From Thermoplasmata archaeon (GTDB taxonomy: Archaea; Thermoplasmatota; Thermoplasmata; Lutacidiplasmatales; UBA184), in assembly GCA_030044475.1 (NCBI GenBank), contig JASHVP010000049.1, positions 1 through 7,409 of the forward strand: a DNA stretch of 7,409 bases, given 5' to 3'. The position numbers were made by a program, and so were the translations under genes. This document shows positions 5,542 through 7,409 of this stretch, in pieces. Below the pieces are notes generated by a model, which saw nothing but the letters and a program-made list of their open reading frames with translations, did not search any database and was not told the DNA's origin. Position 1 is the stretch's first letter, and every line of letters begins with the position of its first letter.

Positions 5542-5734
5542 GAGCGAGCTGGTCGCGACCCAGGAGGACCTCCTGGTGGAGCTGGTCCGCCTCCGCCGCG
5601 AGGAGGAGTACCTGCTCCTCAAGGTCCGCCAGGCGCGCGACCAGGTCCGGTACTACGAGGGGCTCCTCGACCTGCTGCGCCGGGACTGGGGCAAGGCCCC
5701 CGGCCTCTCCGAGCTCGTCCGCCGGCTCGGCTGA
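5510..5734 (+). CDS. Second small coiled-coil protein, unrecognised, overlapping the first
   Basis: A 74-residue protein without a recognised family. Residues about 10-58 (from TESELVATQEDLLVELV through VRQARDQVRYYEGLLDLLRR) form a long Leu-rich, Glu/Arg-rich helix. A short GKAPGLSELVRRLG tail with a second helix follows. It has no Cys, signal peptide or membrane span. The start is GTG at 5510-5512, fixed by the strong GAGGTGA just upstream. It overlaps the previous coiled-coil gene by 32 nt in a different frame and ends 12 nt before panE. Similar size, charge and helical design suggest that the two small proteins pair with each other as a heteromeric coiled coil. That is inference from layout, and no link to CoA synthesis is evident. 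Confidence 0.68.
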   Translation: MAPRVIPSVTESELVATQEDLLVELVRLRREEEYLLLKVRQARDQVRYYEGLLDLLRRDWGKAPGLSELVRRLG

Positions 5735-5746
5735 CGGCGGCGCGTC

Positions 5747-6694
5747 GTGCGGGTCGTCGTCCTCGGGGCCGGCGCGATCGGGAGCCTCCTCGGGGCGCGC
5801 CTGAGCCAATCGGGACACGCCGTCACGCTGATCGGGCGTCCGGAGCACGTCGCCGCGATCCGGGGGTCCGGCCTCCGCATCCTCGGCGAGGGGGAGGCGG
5901 TCGTGCGGGTCGACGCCGACGACCACTGGCCTGTCGGTCCGACCCCGGACGTGGCGCTCATCACCACGAAGACGTTCGACCTCCGCCGCGCGGCCGAATC
6001 GCTCGCTCAGGCCCAGGCCCTACCAATCCCCACCCTACTCCCCCAGAACGGGCTCGGCGTCGAGTCGATCGCGGGGGACGCCCTGCGGCACGGCGGCTGG
6101 CCCGACCCCCCCTCCTGGATCGTCCGGGCGGTCAACTCGATCCCCGCGACGCTCGTAGCGCCCGGGGTCGTCCGGGCCGCGGGGACGGGGGAGCTGCTCT
6201 TCGGCTTCGCGGAACGGGCCGGGGAAGCGGGTCCCGCGACCCGGGTCCTCGGGGAGCTCCTCGCGTCGTCCGGACTTCCGGTCCGGACCGTCGGGGACCT
6301 CCGGGTCGAGGTCTGGCGGAAGGCGATCGTCAACGCCGCGATCAATCCGGTGACGGCCCTCCACGCGGTTCCGAACGGAGAACTGGCCGCCGGACCGCTC
6401 CGGACCGAGGCGGTGACGCTCCTGAAGGAGGCACTCTCGGTCGCGAACCGGGAGGGCGTTTCCCTCCCCGACGTCGAGGCCCTGGGCGACTTCGACCGCG
6501 TCGTGCGCGCGACGGCGCAGAACCGGTCGAGCATGCTGCAGGACCTCGACCGGGGCCGACCGACGGAGATCGATGCGATCTCCGGGGAACTGCTGCGGCG
6601 GGCCGAAGCCCACGGGCTCGACCTCCCGGCGACCCGACGCGCGCTCGACTCGGTGCATCGGCGCGCGGGGCGCGGCGCGCCACAAGGGTCTTAG
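5747..6694 (+). CDS. panE: 2-dehydropantoate 2-reductase (ketopantoate reductase)
   Basis: The 315-residue enzyme reduces ketopantoate to pantoate with NAD(P)H in the cytosol, part of coenzyme A synthesis. The N-terminal Rossmann motif is GAGAIGS at 7-13. Lys75 (TTKTFD) and LPQNGLG at 98-104, with Asn101, match the cofactor and substrate site. In the C-terminal helical domain WRKAIVNAAINPVTAL gives Lys192 (the expected general acid), Asn196 and Asn200. NRSSMLQDLDRGRPTEID at 259-276 supplies Ser262, Asp266 and Glu274. All residues I know to be conserved in the E. coli enzyme are present. The start is GTG at 5747-5749, the first start codon and directly followed by RVVVLGAGAIG. It lies 12 nt after the second coiled-coil gene and probably shares its transcript. 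Length and motifs are ordinary for ApbA/PanE. Confidence 0.94.
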   Translation: MRVVVLGAGAIGSLLGARLSQSGHAVTLIGRPEHVAAIRGSGLRILGEGEAVVRVDADDHWPVGPTPDVALITTKTFDLRRAAESLAQAQALPIPTLLPQNGLGVESIAGDALRHGGWPDPPSWIVRAVNSIPATLVAPGVVRAAGTGELLFGFAERAGEAGPATRVLGELLASSGLPVRTVGDLRVEVWRKAIVNAAINPVTALHAVPNGELAAGPLRTEAVTLLKEALSVANREGVSLPDVEALGDFDRVVRATAQNRSSMLQDLDRGRPTEIDAISGELLRRAEAHGLDLPATRRALDSVHRRAGRGAPQGS

Positions 6695-6696
6695 TG
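6681..6696 (+). promoter_or_regulatory. pgk: Weak TATA-like element before pgk
   Basis: CACAAGGGTCTTAGTG overlaps the panE stop (TAG at 6692-6694). Its TCTTAG core is centred about 26 nt before the pgk ATG at 6718. This mirrors the layout at hddA, where a TATA-like box overlaps the upstream stop codon. The match is weak and pgk may simply be co-transcribed with panE. Confidence 0.3.
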
Positions 6697-6717
6697 CGAG
6701 ACTCCTCGGCCCCGCCG

Positions 6718-7409
6718 ATGGGCGCGAAGCGGGGGGTCGGCTCGGTCCCCGTCCGGGGACGCCGGGTCCTGGTGCGGGTCGACTTCAACGTTCCCCTCAC
6801 GCCCGCGGGGCAGGTCGCGGACGAGCGCCGTCTCGTCGAATCGCTGCCGACGTTGCACCACCTGCGAGCGGCGGGCGCCCGGTCGATCCTCCTCTCGCAT
6901 CTCGGCCGGCCGATGGGCCGCCCGGACCCGCGCTACTCCCTGCGGCCGGTCGCGCACCGCTTGAGCGCGCTGCTGGGTCAACCCGTCCCGATGGCGGACG
7001 ACCCCGGCAGCACGAAGGCGATCGAGATGACGGCCCGCCTCGAGAACGGCCAGTTCCTGCTGCTCGAGAACCTCCGGTTCCACCCGGGCGAGGAGGCGAA
7101 CGACCCGGCGTTCGCCGCTCAGATCGCACGGCTCGGCGAGCTGTTCGTCGAGGACGCGTTCGGCACCGTGCACCGCGCCCATGCGTCGACCGTCGGGGTG
7201 CCGCGTCGGCTCCCATCGTGCGCGGGCCTCCTCGTGGAGCGGGAGGTCCGGGAGCTGTCGCGACTCGTGGACCGGCCGGAGCGGCCGTACGCTGTGATCG
7301 TCGGCGGCGCGAAGGTGGCCGATAAGCTCCCCCTGCTCGAGAGCCTGCTCGGCCGGGCCGATCGGCTGCTCGTCGGGGGCGCCCTCTCGTTCCCGTTCCT
7401 GGCGGCGCG
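6718..7409 (+). CDS. pgk: Phosphoglycerate kinase, bacterial-type sequence (cut by right edge)
   Basis: The first 230 residues are visible, a little over half of a usual PGK of about 390-400. The enzyme transfers phosphate between 1,3-bisphosphoglycerate and ADP in glycolysis and gluconeogenesis. The motifs in order are RVDFNVP at 20-26, SHLGRP at 60-65, LLENLRFHPGEE at 115-126, EDAFGTVHRAHAST at 145-158 and GGAKVADK at 196-203. The arginines expected in the 3-phosphoglycerate site (Arg37, Arg64, Arg120, Arg153) are all there. SHLGRP and DAFGT-HRAHAST are the bacterial/eukaryotic forms; archaeal PGKs I recall have HQGRP/HQGKP and DAFA-AHRSQPS. The start is ATG at 6718, 23 nt after panE, giving a family-like N-terminus. 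No strong Shine-Dalgarno site is seen. Base composition matches the neighbours, so any transfer would be old. Confidence 0.95.
   Translation, partial: MGAKRGVGSVPVRGRRVLVRVDFNVPLTPAGQVADERRLVESLPTLHHLRAAGARSILLSHLGRPMGRPDPRYSLRPVAHRLSALLGQPVPMADDPGSTKAIEMTARLENGQFLLLENLRFHPGEEANDPAFAAQIARLGELFVEDAFGTVHRAHASTVGVPRRLPSCAGLLVEREVRELSRLVDRPERPYAVIVGGAKVADKLPLLESLLGRADRLLVGGALSFPFLAA

Noticed and set aside
5093..5926. Minus-strand frame of 277 codons opposite the coiled-coil genes and the start of panE
   Set aside because: It is antisense to panE and the SD-preceded small genes, has no motif, and its left end runs into the mdh coding region in the wrong frame.
6035..6685. Minus-strand frames opposite panE
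   Set aside because: Antisense GC shadows with no domain, promoter or Shine-Dalgarno site; panE accounts for the region.
6573..7325. Plus-strand frame of 250 codons across the panE end and pgk
   Set aside because: It is out of frame with both panE and pgk, which carry unmistakable motifs; the translation is Arg/Gly/Pro-rich.
1..7409. tRNA, rRNA, CRISPR, IS element, phage or defence system
   Set aside because: I looked for repeat arrays, clover-leaf sequences, transposase or integrase motifs and terminal inverted repeats and saw none. The content is housekeeping metabolism, one helicase, a surface-sugar operon and two small unknown genes.

Overview
The window is GC-rich DNA (roughly 70% by eye) and densely coded. 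Everything from position 1 to 5195 reads on the minus strand, and everything from 5293 to the right edge reads on the plus strand. A 97-bp divergent intergenic region (5196-5292) separates the two halves. The organism looks archaeal, and a high-GC member of Thermoplasmatota is my best guess. The reasons are short AT-rich TATA/BRE-like boxes 26-37 nt before several starts, few Shine-Dalgarno sites (consistent with leaderless mRNAs), an XPD-type Fe-S helicase, and a FixX-type ferredoxin beside an LDH-like malate dehydrogenase. This is inference. The phosphoglycerate kinase carries bacterial-type motifs, so a bacterial host is not excluded by this window alone.

Minus strand, in transcription order: an LDH-like malate dehydrogenase (mdh, from 5195) is followed after 9 nt by a 102-residue FixX-like ferredoxin, which ends in a GC hairpin. 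Next comes an XPD/Rad3-family helicase whose 5' end is anomalous. Its conserved N-terminal FPYR...Q segment lies upstream of the only usable in-frame start, and the only upstream ATG is in another frame. A separate promoter overlapping the helicase stop codon probably drives a tightly coupled three-gene operon. The operon is hddA (heptose-7-phosphate kinase), gmhA (sedoheptulose-7-phosphate isomerase) and a CBS-domain protein cut by the left edge, joined by two 4-nt ATGA overlaps. The first two genes make D-glycero-D-manno-heptose phosphates, presumably for surface glycans.

Plus strand: two small, highly charged coiled-coil proteins with overlapping frames (82 and 74 residues, not recognised) are followed after 12 nt by panE (ketopantoate reductase, CoA biosynthesis). 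After a further 23 nt comes pgk (phosphoglycerate kinase), cut by the right edge.

I saw no tRNA, rRNA, CRISPR array, IS element or transposase. The most notable points are the broken or unconventional start of the helicase, the heptose operon in a probably archaeal genome, the coupled coiled-coil pair, and the bacterial-type pgk behind an archaeal-looking promoter. I did not find a clearly new multi-gene system.
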